Shown piece by piece: positions 1-7,324 of a stretch of DNA of 10,232 bases (positions are counted from its first letter, which is position 1; every line of letters begins with the position of its first letter). The position numbers and the translations under genes are program-made. The DNA lies in contig DHWK01000051.1 of the NCBI GenBank assembly GCA_002413145.1, forward strand, positions 1 through 10,232, read 5' to 3'. Source of the DNA: a bacterium UBP12_UBA5184 (lineage in GTDB: Bacteria; Vulcanimicrobiota; Vulcanimicrobiia; Vulcanimicrobiales; Vulcanimicrobiaceae). A model generated the notes under the pieces. The model did not search any database and was not told where the DNA came from. It saw nothing but the letters and a program-made list of their open reading frames with translations.

Positions 1-128
1 TGCACGATCGAATTCGGATGAACGTTGAAGCGTTTGGAAAGTTCGGCGACGGTCTCTTCGCCCTTGACGGCGGCCAGTGCCACCTTGGCCTTGAACTCCG
101 GCGTGTGGTTGCGTCGGATACGTTTCAC
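1..128 (-). CDS. IS3-family transposase OrfA, N-terminal part (partial)
   Basis: About 42 codons are visible before the window edge. The product begins VKRIRRNHTPEFKAKVALAA, continues with VKGEETVAELSKRF and reaches NVHPNSIV. This is the signature N-terminal helix-turn-helix of IS3-family OrfA (HTH_Tnp_1, PF01527), which binds the terminal repeats and is normally joined to OrfB by a programmed -1 frameshift. The start is GTG at 128-126, chosen because a strong AAGGAG Shine-Dalgarno (142-137) sits 8 nt upstream and no in-frame ATG lies in the short leader. The rest of OrfA, the frameshift window and OrfB are outside, so whether the element is intact cannot be judged. Confidence 0.88.
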   Translation of the reverse strand, partial: MKRIRRNHTPEFKAKVALAAVKGEETVAELSKRFNVHPNSIV

Positions 129-145
129 GATGACTGCTCCTTGGA

Positions 146-163
146 GCGGGGTTTTCGCCCCGC
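146..163 (-). promoter_or_regulatory. Hairpin in the transposase leader
   Basis: GCGGGG (146-151) pairs perfectly with CCCCGC (158-163) around a 6-nt loop, just 5' of the AAGGAG ribosome binding site at 142-137. No U-tract follows, so it is not an intrinsic terminator. Its place between the IS end and the OrfA ribosome binding site fits a leader structure that limits translation from transcripts reading in from the flank. That role is known for some IS elements and is only inferred here. Confidence 0.4.
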
Positions 164-190
164 AGCGGGCAGAATCATCACATATCAGGC

Positions 191-210
191 TGTCCGACTA
201 ACCGGGTCCA
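191..210 (-). repeat. Probable IS3-family terminal inverted repeat
   Basis: The plus strand runs from TGTCCGAC to GGGTCCA. On the minus strand it starts TGGACC and ends GGACA. It lies 62 nt upstream of the OrfA start, where an IS3 left end is expected. The partner repeat is not in the window, so the exact length is inferred from the family pattern. Confidence 0.6.
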
Positions 211-253
211 CCTCTGGCCGACAGCACGCGGTTAAGTTCCCATACGCGAGTTT

Positions 254-1822
254 TTATGGAAATAGCGATGGCGCGAATGGCTCCGCCGTGGATCGGGCGC
301 TGTATTTCGTGGCCGGATTCTGTGCCTTCGCGAACAGAGCGGAAACCGAGTCGCGGTAGACGAGCTTCCAACGCGGATCCGCGGCTACGATCTGATAGGC
401 TCTCGTATCCGGTTTGGCCAGCACGAAGTTATGTGGATAGTGGTCCAGTATCTTTGCGCCACCCGGTAGTCCATACAAGAACGCGATATATTCATGCAGC
501 AGACGGTCCGGGTAGACGAGTTCGGAACGTCCGTCGACAAAGACGCGGCTTTGCGGGGCGCCATGCCATATGAGATACCCGCCCCAGTCGAAGTGATTTA
601 GGATATTACCGTGGAGGTTATGTAATTTCATGAACGCGACCACTCCGCTTGGGACCGGAGCCCAGGTTCTCAGGCGGTTGGAAAAGACTCCACCCGCCGT
701 CGCGATCAGGAGGGCAGCCACGCCCAATAATAGGGGGCTGGACCTGACGACCTTGCGGTTGTGTTCGGTGCGGGGGAGCTTTTGCAGCGCTAGGCCGAGA
801 TGATGAGCGAAGGGTATAGTCAGGCAGATCACGGCAAGCGTGATATTTCGAGAGCTGTAAAACGCGGCACCGATCATGAGCAGCGCGCTCGCCACAAGAG
901 GGGCGTCGTCCGCTGCCGGAGCGGCAAGAATTGAAACCAAGAAGCCGAGGAAGAGCAAGACCGCGAAGAAGTACCTTAGGTCGTCGAGCGGCGCTTGATG
1001 CCACGTGTCAAGTATCGACCTGGTTAGAGGTAGCCAATCGGTGATGAATTTTCTTATGAGAGGATCGGAAACCGAATGGATGACGTTTGGCCACAGACCG
1101 ATTCCGAGTGGATTGAGCAACGTCGCGAAGGCGCATCCGATCGTAACCGCCGCGATCCTCCAGGCCCGCGCGATCCGACCGCTCGCCAGCAGTTCCCACA
1201 GCCCCAACGTTACCGAGCAGACTCCCAACAGGACCACGCCTATCACAAAGCCGCCGTGCAAATTCGCCCACAGCGCAAACATCGGAATCAGCGGCCACAG
1301 CCGCGCGCGACGCCGGTAAATTTCCTCCGCTAAGATCGCCATCAGAACGCTCAGCATCGCGAACGTAAACAGTTGCGGGCGAAACTGAATTTGCGCCATG
1401 GCGCCCACAGCCGCCGCAAGCAGGAGGATGCGCTGCACGCCCAACGGCGCGGCGGTCCGCGCGAGTCCAGCCGCAAGCGCCACAACCACCGCAGACGTGC
1501 AAAGCAGTTTCAGCAGCTTGAGCCCGAAGACACCCAAGCCGTCGTAGGCGAGCGTCAAAATGACCTGCGCAAGCCATTCATGATTGTGCCAGGGCAAGCC
1601 CGCTGCCGAGTAGGAATAGAAATCGCGCAGTGGGATATGGCCTGAGTGCAATATTTCACGGCCCGCTAGGATGTGCGTCCAAAGGTCTGGATCCGCGAAG
1701 TTGCTCGAGCACCCAATGGCAACAGCGAGGATTACAAGAGCGGGGGACGTTCGCAGGACTGAAGGTGGCGCTGGCGGCTGAATGGCGGGCGGCGTCGTCG
1801 GATTTCCGGCGCTGGCGATCAT
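254..1822 (-). CDS. Polytopic membrane protein, GT-C-like (family A, distal copy)
   Basis: This is a 522-aa integral membrane protein with about ten hydrophobic segments between residues 28 and 380 and a soluble C-terminal domain (about 385-505). Visible motifs are DPDLWTHILAGREI (44-57), HEW (81-83), FRPQ (147-150), WANLHGG (185-191), NPLGIGLW (237-244), SSRN (323-326), and FVDGRSE (428-434) in the soluble tail. The acidic D-x-D/W pattern early in a many-pass protein resembles GT-C-fold glycosyltransferases. Proteins of this layout are usually annotated only as hypothetical or RgtA/B/C/D-like, so no reaction can be assigned. It is a paralog of the protein at 4572-5960, sharing the HEW/QEW, WAN-x-H, ATLL-x-P-x-GIGLW and I/VD-x-H/R blocks in the same order. 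I chose the ATG at 1822, 7 nt after the upstream stop and behind GGGTGAG. A GTG at 1855 would add 11 residues and overlap the upstream gene. It is the last gene of the cluster, and no terminator is visible in the 43 bp before the IS. Its GC content is lower than that of genes nearer the promoter. Confidence 0.82.
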   Translation of the reverse strand: MIASAGNPTTPPAIQPPAPPSVLRTSPALVILAVAIGCSSNFADPDLWTHILAGREILHSGHIPLRDFYSYSAAGLPWHNHEWLAQVILTLAYDGLGVFGLKLLKLLCTSAVVVALAAGLARTAAPLGVQRILLLAAAVGAMAQIQFRPQLFTFAMLSVLMAILAEEIYRRRARLWPLIPMFALWANLHGGFVIGVVLLGVCSVTLGLWELLASGRIARAWRIAAVTIGCAFATLLNPLGIGLWPNVIHSVSDPLIRKFITDWLPLTRSILDTWHQAPLDDLRYFFAVLLFLGFLVSILAAPAADDAPLVASALLMIGAAFYSSRNITLAVICLTIPFAHHLGLALQKLPRTEHNRKVVRSSPLLLGVAALLIATAGGVFSNRLRTWAPVPSGVVAFMKLHNLHGNILNHFDWGGYLIWHGAPQSRVFVDGRSELVYPDRLLHEYIAFLYGLPGGAKILDHYPHNFVLAKPDTRAYQIVAADPRWKLVYRDSVSALFAKAQNPATKYSARSTAEPFAPSLFP

Positions 1823-1829
1823 CGGCGGC

Positions 1830-3098
1830 TCACCCGGATTCGACGCTGCGGGCACGGATCAAGCAGCGCAGAAGTAGCGCAGCAAAAAGCGCGATATTAA
1901 GGGCAGAGAGCACGCGCACGAGCGAGAACAGGAAAGGATGGTTTGCGCCAACGGGGTGTATTCCAACGAGCGCGAAGACTAGATCAATCGTAAACACAAT
2001 CGCGAGCGGCACCATTATGAGCGCGACGGAGCGCCCTAACAGGCCGGCGAGTAGACCCACGGCAAGTGCGGGATAGAGGTAGCGCTCGTGCATTTGCGTG
2101 GCTAGGAAGTATGGTGCGGCCAGCGCGGCGGTGGCGCTCAGCACCAAAGTCGATCGCGTCCTTCCGGCGCAAGCGTAAACGAACAAGAGTGTCGCGACCG
2201 TCAAAATAAGTCCCCACGTATGCAGCGTCTGCCCCGCTATCGTGAGTTTCTCGCTGGCCATCTCCGGCAAGGTGATGGTGTAAAGGTTGAATGCGCTGAC
2301 CGAGGCGCCGCCCGATGGACTGAAGACTCTTGAGTAGGCTCCTGCGATCTCGCGAAAGACGGTGATCGGGTTAAGGCCGGAGACGAATGGAAGTGCCGTA
2401 ACATAGGTCAGCGCAAGGCTAGCGACACAGCCCGCGGCCAAGGCGGGCAATGCTCGGGGCCCACGTTGGCTCGCCAGCCATATCGCTAGCACGGGCGCCA
2501 TCAATAGGCCCTGCGGTTTAATCAACACCGACGCAGCCAGGGCAACCCAAGCCCAAATAACCCGTTCCTCGAGCGCTAGCGCTAGCGCTGCGGCGATGAA
2601 TGCTGTCTGGAGGGAATCAATCTGACCCCAGTAGGCCGTGGCAAGCCAGAATGGCGGCGCGAATAGCACAACGTGAGCGACGATGCGCGCGGGACCCTCG
2701 CCCTTGAGCCGCCAGGCAATCCTATATAACAGCCATGCCAAGACGAGGTCAGCCAGTGCCGCGGGAGCTTTCGTGATCAGGCGAAATATAAAACTACCGA
2801 CCGGACTTGTCGGTATTAGCACATCATGTAGCGCGCCAATGGCCCAGAAAAAATATAGAGCGACGGGGCCATACGTGACGGGCGCGTGTAAGCTGGGGTC
2901 GTGGTAGATACCGTGGGTTCCATGCCGAATTAGCGCGAGCTCCCATCGTTCGAACGTGTTCACATCGTACACGTAACCCGGAAGCGGCAGGAGCACCAGC
3001 TGAAACGCTGCGCCCGCAAGAAACACGGCGCCGATGCCCATCTGCTTCCCGTGGCGCTTGAAACTGGCCGCGTGGACGAGGTCGAACAGGATCTTCAC
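1830..3098 (-). CDS. GT-C glycosyltransferase, Gpi18/PIG-M-like (probable mannosyl- or hexosyltransferase)
   Basis: This 422-aa polytopic membrane protein probably transfers a sugar from a polyprenyl-phosphate donor on the outer face of the membrane. Motifs in order: DVNTFERW (45-52) in the first extracytoplasmic loop, carrying the acidic residue typical of GT-C enzymes; YGP (76-78); RLITKAPAALADL (106-118); AYWGQIDS (155-162); IKPQGL (193-198); QMHERYLYPA (335-344). The WGQ-x-D, K-x-Q and MHERYLYP set is characteristic of bacterial relatives of GPI mannosyltransferases (COG5542-type) and other GT87-like proteins. About nine to eleven membrane helices are visible. I chose the GTG at 3098 because it overlaps the upstream stop as GTGA. 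The open frame continues to 3254, but that extension is proline/arginine-rich and covers the end of the upstream gene. An ATG at 3041 behind GGAAG is the alternative, removing 19 residues. Sugar and acceptor are unknown. Local GC falls to about 50% (2761-2820), well below the genes upstream. Confidence 0.82.
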   Translation of the reverse strand: MKILFDLVHAASFKRHGKQMGIGAVFLAGAAFQLVLLPLPGYVYDVNTFERWELALIRHGTHGIYHDPSLHAPVTYGPVALYFFWAIGALHDVLIPTSPVGSFIFRLITKAPAALADLVLAWLLYRIAWRLKGEGPARIVAHVVLFAPPFWLATAYWGQIDSLQTAFIAAALALALEERVIWAWVALAASVLIKPQGLLMAPVLAIWLASQRGPRALPALAAGCVASLALTYVTALPFVSGLNPITVFREIAGAYSRVFSPSGGASVSAFNLYTITLPEMASEKLTIAGQTLHTWGLILTVATLLFVYACAGRTRSTLVLSATAALAAPYFLATQMHERYLYPALAVGLLAGLLGRSVALIMVPLAIVFTIDLVFALVGIHPVGANHPFLFSLVRVLSALNIALFAALLLRCLIRARSVESG

Positions 3099-4567
3099 AT
3101 CGATGACGGCCCAGCCGGCGTTGTCCGAGCGGGGTCCGCACCCTGCGCGAGGTTGTTGTCGTACCGGAGACAACGGGGCGGTGGACCCAGCGCGACGCGG
3201 GCGATGAGCCAGAGGAGCAGACCGAGCCCGAGGTACGTAGGGAGCTTCGCCCACATAAAAAGCGCGACGTTCGAATGGTAGTCGTTGCGGACGTACGCGG
3301 CCCAGCTCGCTTCAGCGAGCAAACGTCCGCTACCGAAGGCGGCAAGCGCAGCCGTGGCGTCTGGCCCTGGTATGTAGTGCACGGCGCGTTCGACGATAAA
3401 TGCGGCCGCTGCCAAGCCGGCGGCGGTCGCGACGATAGGGCGGGCGCGGAACAAGTCGGCGACCAGCGTCCCGAAGGCGACGGGAACTAGAGGCAGGCAC
3501 GTAAGCATGGAAGTCGCTCCCCACGGAATCGCCAGCGCCGCGATTGCCGGTCTAAGCACGCGAGCGCCGGGTGAAACCCGGCCATACAGCACAAGCGCCG
3601 CCGGCAGTGCAAACGTAATCTGCTGGATGTGGACGAACGGCGCGCCGATCACCGCAACAGCTGGCGGCAAGAGCGCGTAGAGCGCGCGCGGCGCGCTCCT
3701 CTGGACGAGACGGTGCGCGGCCAGGATCCCGAGCGCGAGCATCAACACGTACACCGCGTCGGACAGTAGAAGCGCGAGCCGGTCGTTCGCGCCCATTACA
3801 TGTAGATAGTATGCGAGGCTGTACTGTTCGTCGTTCGCGAGCTCACTCGACGCATGCGCTCCCAAAACGCTCGTGAAATACTCGATGTTTTGGCCGACGC
3901 CGAGCAGTGCGAGCGAGAGCAATGCCGCGACCACGGCCCCTATGCCGAGTGCCGGCCGCGTGCGCGGGACGAAGATCGCGAGCGCGATGCATGCCGGTAA
4001 CGCGACGTGCGGTTGGATCATCGCGACCCACGCGAGCGCCCCGGCCAGCGCATATTTTCCGCGCTCGACGGACAGAGCGCACAGGCAGAGCGCCCCGAGC
4101 GCAACGGCGACGAGTTGCCCAAAGACGATCGTCGCCCAAAAGAGCGGGATCGCCAGGGCCGCGCATACGGTCGTCTTCGGTAAGCGTGAGAGAGGCGTGA
4201 GCGCCAGCCCCGCGACGAGCGCTCCGATCAGCGAGAGTCCCAACCACAGCAACTCGCCGAGCGGGCTCGGAAGCCGGCCGAGGACCGCGAACGGCGCGAG
4301 CGCGTAGCCGGGCAACGGTGCGGGAACAGCGAGGTTGGCCAAATCGCGGCGGAAGTCCACCTGCCGGTGCTCGCACGACCGCAGCGGTTCGGCGCGATAA
4401 GGATCGTCGCCCGTTCCGGCGATCGCTCCCGCACAGGCGAAGGCGTGATAGTCGAAGAGGAGCGAGCGCGAGTCTAACACCGAATTGTGCGCCATCACGG
4501 CGAACGAAAGCGCGAACGCCAATGCGAAGAGGGCGGCAACGATGGTCCCGCGCGCGGGATCGATCAC
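3095..4567 (-). CDS. GT87-family (DUF2029) glycosyltransferase
   Basis: This 490-aa polytopic membrane protein has about ten or more hydrophobic helices. After the first helix comes LLFDYHAFACAGAIAGTGDDPY (in the region 36-57), the D-F/Y-x2-Y/F...A...G-x-D-P-Y pattern of the GT87/DUF2029 family (PF09594), which includes polyprenol-phosphate-mannose-dependent alpha-mannosyltransferases. Next are PAPLPGYALAPFAVLGRLP (82-100), FGQ (149-151), IQPHVALP (184-191, where many relatives have K-P), NDEQYSLAYYL (245-255) and PWG (348-350). The tail after residue 460 is hydrophilic and proline-rich. I start at GTG 4567, only 4 nt after the preceding stop. The frame is open back to 4666, but that part is arginine-rich and overlaps the end of the upstream gene. 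No clear Shine-Dalgarno is present, consistent with translational coupling. The stop overlaps the next gene's GTG. Donor and acceptor are unknown. Confidence 0.82.
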   Translation of the reverse strand: MIDPARGTIVAALFALAFALSFAVMAHNSVLDSRSLLFDYHAFACAGAIAGTGDDPYRAEPLRSCEHRQVDFRRDLANLAVPAPLPGYALAPFAVLGRLPSPLGELLWLGLSLIGALVAGLALTPLSRLPKTTVCAALAIPLFWATIVFGQLVAVALGALCLCALSVERGKYALAGALAWVAMIQPHVALPACIALAIFVPRTRPALGIGAVVAALLSLALLGVGQNIEYFTSVLGAHASSELANDEQYSLAYYLHVMGANDRLALLLSDAVYVLMLALGILAAHRLVQRSAPRALYALLPPAVAVIGAPFVHIQQITFALPAALVLYGRVSPGARVLRPAIAALAIPWGATSMLTCLPLVPVAFGTLVADLFRARPIVATAAGLAAAAFIVERAVHYIPGPDATAALAAFGSGRLLAEASWAAYVRNDYHSNVALFMWAKLPTYLGLGLLLWLIARVALGPPPRCLRYDNNLAQGADPARTTPAGPSSM

Positions 4568-4571
4568 AAGA

Positions 4572-5960
4572 TCATCGGCCGCGCAAGACGTACGCCGTCG
4601 CCTTGCCTCGGGTCTCAACGAATTGCCACGCGCGGTCGAGTGAGAGCGCCGCGTTGAGCGGCGCATCGGTGGGAAGGATGACCACGCCGATGTGACGGCG
4701 CTCGAGGACCTCGCGCCAATTCGGATGCGCCTCCTTGAGGGCGAGATGATCGTCCCAGACGTCTTTGGGATACGGATCGCCGTGGGAGTCGATCAAGAAG
4801 CGCAGTGGCAGTCCTCGCCAATGCAAGAACGCCGCCCACGTGTAATCGACGTACGCGGCGCCGTGGAGATGATGCTCGCGGGCGATCGCAGCCGCGTCTT
4901 GCCACGGACCACTCGGCTCGACGTCGGCGTGCAACGCCGCGGGGACGCGTAGCGCGGCGTAAAGCGCCACCGGCATGAGCGCCAGCACGACTCCGGCTGC
5001 AGCACTGGGACGACGCGCCGAGAATCGCTCCAGGGCCGGTATCCGCTCGAGGGACCGCGCGAGCGCTGGTCCCCAAGCGATGACCAAGAACGTCTCGTAG
5101 CGCTCGTGCATGACGGCCAGGGTGAAACCGAGCGCCGCGAGCGCGATCTCCGCGGCATTGCGGCGCTGGATGGTAAGGCCGAGCACCAGCAACACGACGA
5201 GGCCCGGCAGCACCGCCGCGAGCGTCCCGGCGTCGGCGAACGAAAGAGGACGCCAGACGTCGAGATGTTGGCGTACCGGGTTCTCCCCCAACGTTAGCGC
5301 AAGTGCGTACGTCCAGAGTCCGATGCCGTGCGGCGTCAGCAGGGTAGCGAGCGCCGCGAGGCCGGCGATCGTCGCCGCCCGCTTCGTGCGCTCGCTGCCG
5401 AGGCCGCTCCCCACGGCCTCGCCGGCGGCGAAGACGAGTGCGGCGACGGGCGCCAAGATCACGCTCGCGTGGACGTTGGCCCAGAGCACGACGATCGGCA
5501 GCACCCACCACACGCGGGCTCTTCCCGCGAGCACCAGGATTGTGAGGGCGAACGCGTCGACGGCAAAGGTCTCGGAGCGGATCGCGCTCCCGCTGAAGCG
5601 CGATCCCACGACCAAAAACGCCGCGATCCCCGCGGCGACGTCACCGATGCCGAAGGCACGGATCGCAGCATACGCGAGGAGCGGCGTCGCGCCGGCGGCG
5701 ACCGCGCAAACGAGCACGAAGCCTCCGTACGCGCCGTACTGCACGAACCAGGCGAGCGCGGCTTCGTACAACCATTCTTGCGAAACGAGGTGCGTCGGCG
5801 TGAGCGCGTAGTCGACCGACGTCGGCAGGTGGCCGCGCAGGATCTGCGCGCCATCGGGGATCTGCCAGAACATGTTCAGGAAATACGGGTAGACGAGCGC
5901 AAGCCCGAAAGATATCAGCGCCCCCGCCCATGCTAACCCGGCACCGAACGCAACCCGCAA
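4572..5960 (-). CDS. Polytopic membrane protein, GT-C-like (family A, proximal copy)
   Basis: This 462-aa membrane protein has about ten hydrophobic segments and a soluble C-terminal domain (about 345-462). It matches the protein at 254-1822 block by block: IPDGAQILRGH (34-44) for DPDLW...; QEW (61-63) for HEW; IRSET (127-131) for FRPQ; WANVHAS (160-166) for WANLHGG; ATLLTPHGIGLW (205-216) for ATLLNPLGIGLW; and FLIDSHGDPYP (388-398) for VFVDGRSELVYP. It also carries MHERYE (284-289). The acidic/aromatic first loop suggests a GT-C-type enzyme, but the family has no assigned reaction that I can name. The leftmost usable start is TTG at 5960. No Shine-Dalgarno precedes it. Instead a perfect hairpin fills the 23-bp gap after the upstream stop. 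A later ATG at 5870 (Met31) would delete the first helix and is less likely. Local GC exceeds 70%. Confidence 0.8.
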   Translation of the reverse strand: MRVAFGAGLAWAGALISFGLALVYPYFLNMFWQIPDGAQILRGHLPTSVDYALTPTHLVSQEWLYEAALAWFVQYGAYGGFVLVCAVAAGATPLLAYAAIRAFGIGDVAAGIAAFLVVGSRFSGSAIRSETFAVDAFALTILVLAGRARVWWVLPIVVLWANVHASVILAPVAALVFAAGEAVGSGLGSERTKRAATIAGLAALATLLTPHGIGLWTYALALTLGENPVRQHLDVWRPLSFADAGTLAAVLPGLVVLLVLGLTIQRRNAAEIALAALGFTLAVMHERYETFLVIAWGPALARSLERIPALERFSARRPSAAAGVVLALMPVALYAALRVPAALHADVEPSGPWQDAAAIAREHHLHGAAYVDYTWAAFLHWRGLPLRFLIDSHGDPYPKDVWDDHLALKEAHPNWREVLERRHIGVVILPTDAPLNAALSLDRAWQFVETRGKATAYVLRGR

Positions 5961-5961
5961 A

Positions 5962-5976
5962 CGGCGCTGAGCGCCG
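5962..5976 (-). promoter_or_regulatory. Intercistronic hairpin directly before a TTG start
   Basis: CGGCGC and GCGCCG form a perfect 6-bp stem (7 bp counting the inner T-A pair) with a 3-nt centre on the minus strand. It ends 1 nt before the TTG start at 5960 and occupies the place where a ribosome binding site would be. Only three T follow, so an intrinsic terminator is unlikely. It could damp or gate translation of the downstream membrane protein or act as a processing site; this is inference. Confidence 0.45.
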
Positions 5977-5983
5977 CCGACGG

Positions 5984-7324
5984 TCAGTGCGGGAACACTC
6001 GTATCGATCGAATTAACGATTCCTGCCCGAGGGCGCGCATGTACGTGCCAACGATGTAGTAGACCTCGACCTGCCCCGTCGCCGCGGGGGCTTCGAATGT
6101 GACGTAGCGCGTCGCCGGCGTCACCTCGAACTCATCCAGCGTCGAGCCGATGCGATCCTGTAAGGCGATGTGCATCTGCGGCATGAAGTGGTTGATCGCA
6201 ACCTTGAACGAACTCCCCGCTACGACCCTCTCCGTGACCGAAAACGGGTCGTTGTGCGCCGCCGCCGGCGGCCCGCTGTCCGGGAGGCGAATCGGGGACT
6301 CCGCATCCGCAAGCGGCGCAGCCGGCACGGACGATGGCGCGAGCGTCTCCGATGGGATCTCGACCGTCGCCTGCGCGTGCGAACTCGCCCGGTCGACGTC
6401 GAGTCTAGCGTACATCGTCTCGGTCGCCGCGGCCTCCGAAACGAAGACGCGCGTCGTTCCGAGGTGTGAGAACGCCGCCGTCCCCAGGACCGCGCCGCGC
6501 GCGTCGCTGATCCGCAGCGTTCCGTTCTGCCCGGTGGCGAAGTACGATGCGAGGACGCTCGTCCGTCCGTCGTACGCGTCGCGATGCGCGGTGAGGGTGA
6601 CGATGCGCGCGCGCGGCACGTCGACGACGGCGAACTGCGTCGTGCGGCTCACACTTCCCAGCCAATTTTTCGTCGCCACGTCCAACCGAACGCTTCGGCC
6701 CGCATCGGTCGCCGGCACGACGAGTGCGATCTCGCCGCTCGGGGATGAGAGCGTCCCCGAAGCGATCGGCGCGCCGCTCGAACTGACGGCCCGGTAGGTC
6801 GCCGCACCGCGCCCGGAGAGTGCGTAGCTCACCGTCACGACGCCGGGCGAAGCAGTCTGCGGTGCGCTGAGCGCGATGACCGCGGGCCGTCCGAAGACGA
6901 CGGCCGCGATGCCACCCGCAGCGCAAACGAGCGCCAGAACCATCGCGGCGTAGCGAGGCCACGCACGCGACGCCGGCAACTGAGGCGGCCGCGTCTCGGC
7001 CAAAAGGTCGACCCGCTCGCCCTGGAGCTTCACAAAAATCCGGCTCTCTCGGTGCCGTTTGTCGAGCGGTACGTTGAAGCGCGAACGGACGAGTGAGTGC
7101 GGGGCGACGTCGAGGACCCCGAGTTCGGTTTCCCATGCTGCCGAGTCGACTCCGAAGAAGCGGCAGGAGACCGCTACGTTCGCCCCATTCGCCAGCGCGA
7201 TCTCGTAGGTCGCAATCTTGCGACGGCGCTCGACCGAATGCAGCCGCAGCTTGCACGCGACGTCGCCGGCGGCGAGTTGGACGAGGGGAGGCTGCCGGTG
7301 ATAGATCTGGAGCGCTCGGCTCAC
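5984..7324 (-). CDS. Single-pass membrane protein with cytoplasmic and extracytoplasmic beta-sandwich domains; function unknown
   Basis: The 446-aa protein belongs to no family I can name. Residues 1-115 are hydrophilic and beta-rich (ATYEIALANGANVAVSCRFF at 38-57), with the pattern of an Ig-like sandwich. One membrane helix lies at about 125-146 (AAMVLALVCAAGGIAAVVFG), with arginines at 120 and 124 on its N side, so the N-terminus is predicted cytoplasmic. Outside are two Ig-like repeats (about 147-235 and 237-325: SAPQTASPGVVTVSYALSG, then TLTAHRDAYDGRTSVLASYF), a Pro/Ala-rich linker (326-358) and a final beta domain (360-446, containing ERVVAGSSFKVAINHFMPQM). No catalytic motif or signal peptidase site is seen. 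GTG 7324 overlaps the regulator's TGA by 4 bp (GTGA), so its synthesis should be coupled to the regulator's. A sensor, anchor or scaffold for the regulator or for the glycosyltransferases is plausible but inferred. Confidence 0.85.
   Translation of the reverse strand: MSRALQIYHRQPPLVQLAAGDVACKLRLHSVERRRKIATYEIALANGANVAVSCRFFGVDSAAWETELGVLDVAPHSLVRSRFNVPLDKRHRESRIFVKLQGERVDLLAETRPPQLPASRAWPRYAAMVLALVCAAGGIAAVVFGRPAVIALSAPQTASPGVVTVSYALSGRGAATYRAVSSSGAPIASGTLSSPSGEIALVVPATDAGRSVRLDVATKNWLGSVSRTTQFAVVDVPRARIVTLTAHRDAYDGRTSVLASYFATGQNGTLRISDARGAVLGTAAFSHLGTTRVFVSEAAATETMYARLDVDRASSHAQATVEIPSETLAPSSVPAAPLADAESPIRLPDSGPPAAAHNDPFSVTERVVAGSSFKVAINHFMPQMHIALQDRIGSTLDEFEVTPATRYVTFEAPAATGQVEVYYIVGTYMRALGQESLIRSIRVFPH

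Larger units (their letters stand above)
1..210 (-). mobile_element. IS3-family insertion sequence, left end only (cut by window edge)
   Basis: The segment reads leftwards out of the window. It holds an IS3-type OrfA start at 128 and, upstream of it, a terminal sequence at 191-210 that reads TGGACCCGGTTAGTCGGACA on the minus strand. This has the 5'-TG...CA-3' ends and the CCGGTTAG-T/C-CGGACA character of many IS3-family terminal repeats (family knowledge). I place the IS boundary at 210 for that reason. The other end, OrfB with its DDE domain, and the target-site duplication lie outside the window, so neither the boundary nor the subgroup can be confirmed. The element sits 43 bp beyond the stop codon of the last gene of the glycosyltransferase cluster. 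Confidence 0.8.

Noticed and set aside
18..359. Plus-strand open frame across the IS end
   Set aside because: It runs antisense through the OrfA start, the terminal repeat and the end of the distal family-A gene, and has no recognisable domain.
2572..2589. Three tandem AGCGCT units
   Set aside because: They lie inside the glycosyltransferase and encode an Ala-Leu run of a membrane helix (ALALAL). Coding explains them.
3099..3254. N-terminal extension of the Gpi18-like glycosyltransferase
   Set aside because: The extension is Pro/Arg-rich, has no membrane or family character and covers the end of the upstream gene. The GTGA overlap start is better.
4568..4666. N-terminal extension of the GT87-like gene
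   Set aside because: It is arginine-rich and overlaps the 3' end of the upstream family-A gene, while a GTG lies 4 nt after that stop.
5110..5811. Plus-strand open frame of 233 codons opposite the family-A gene
   Set aside because: Ala/Ser/Thr/Arg-rich low-complexity product, wholly antisense to a membrane protein with a clear paralog.
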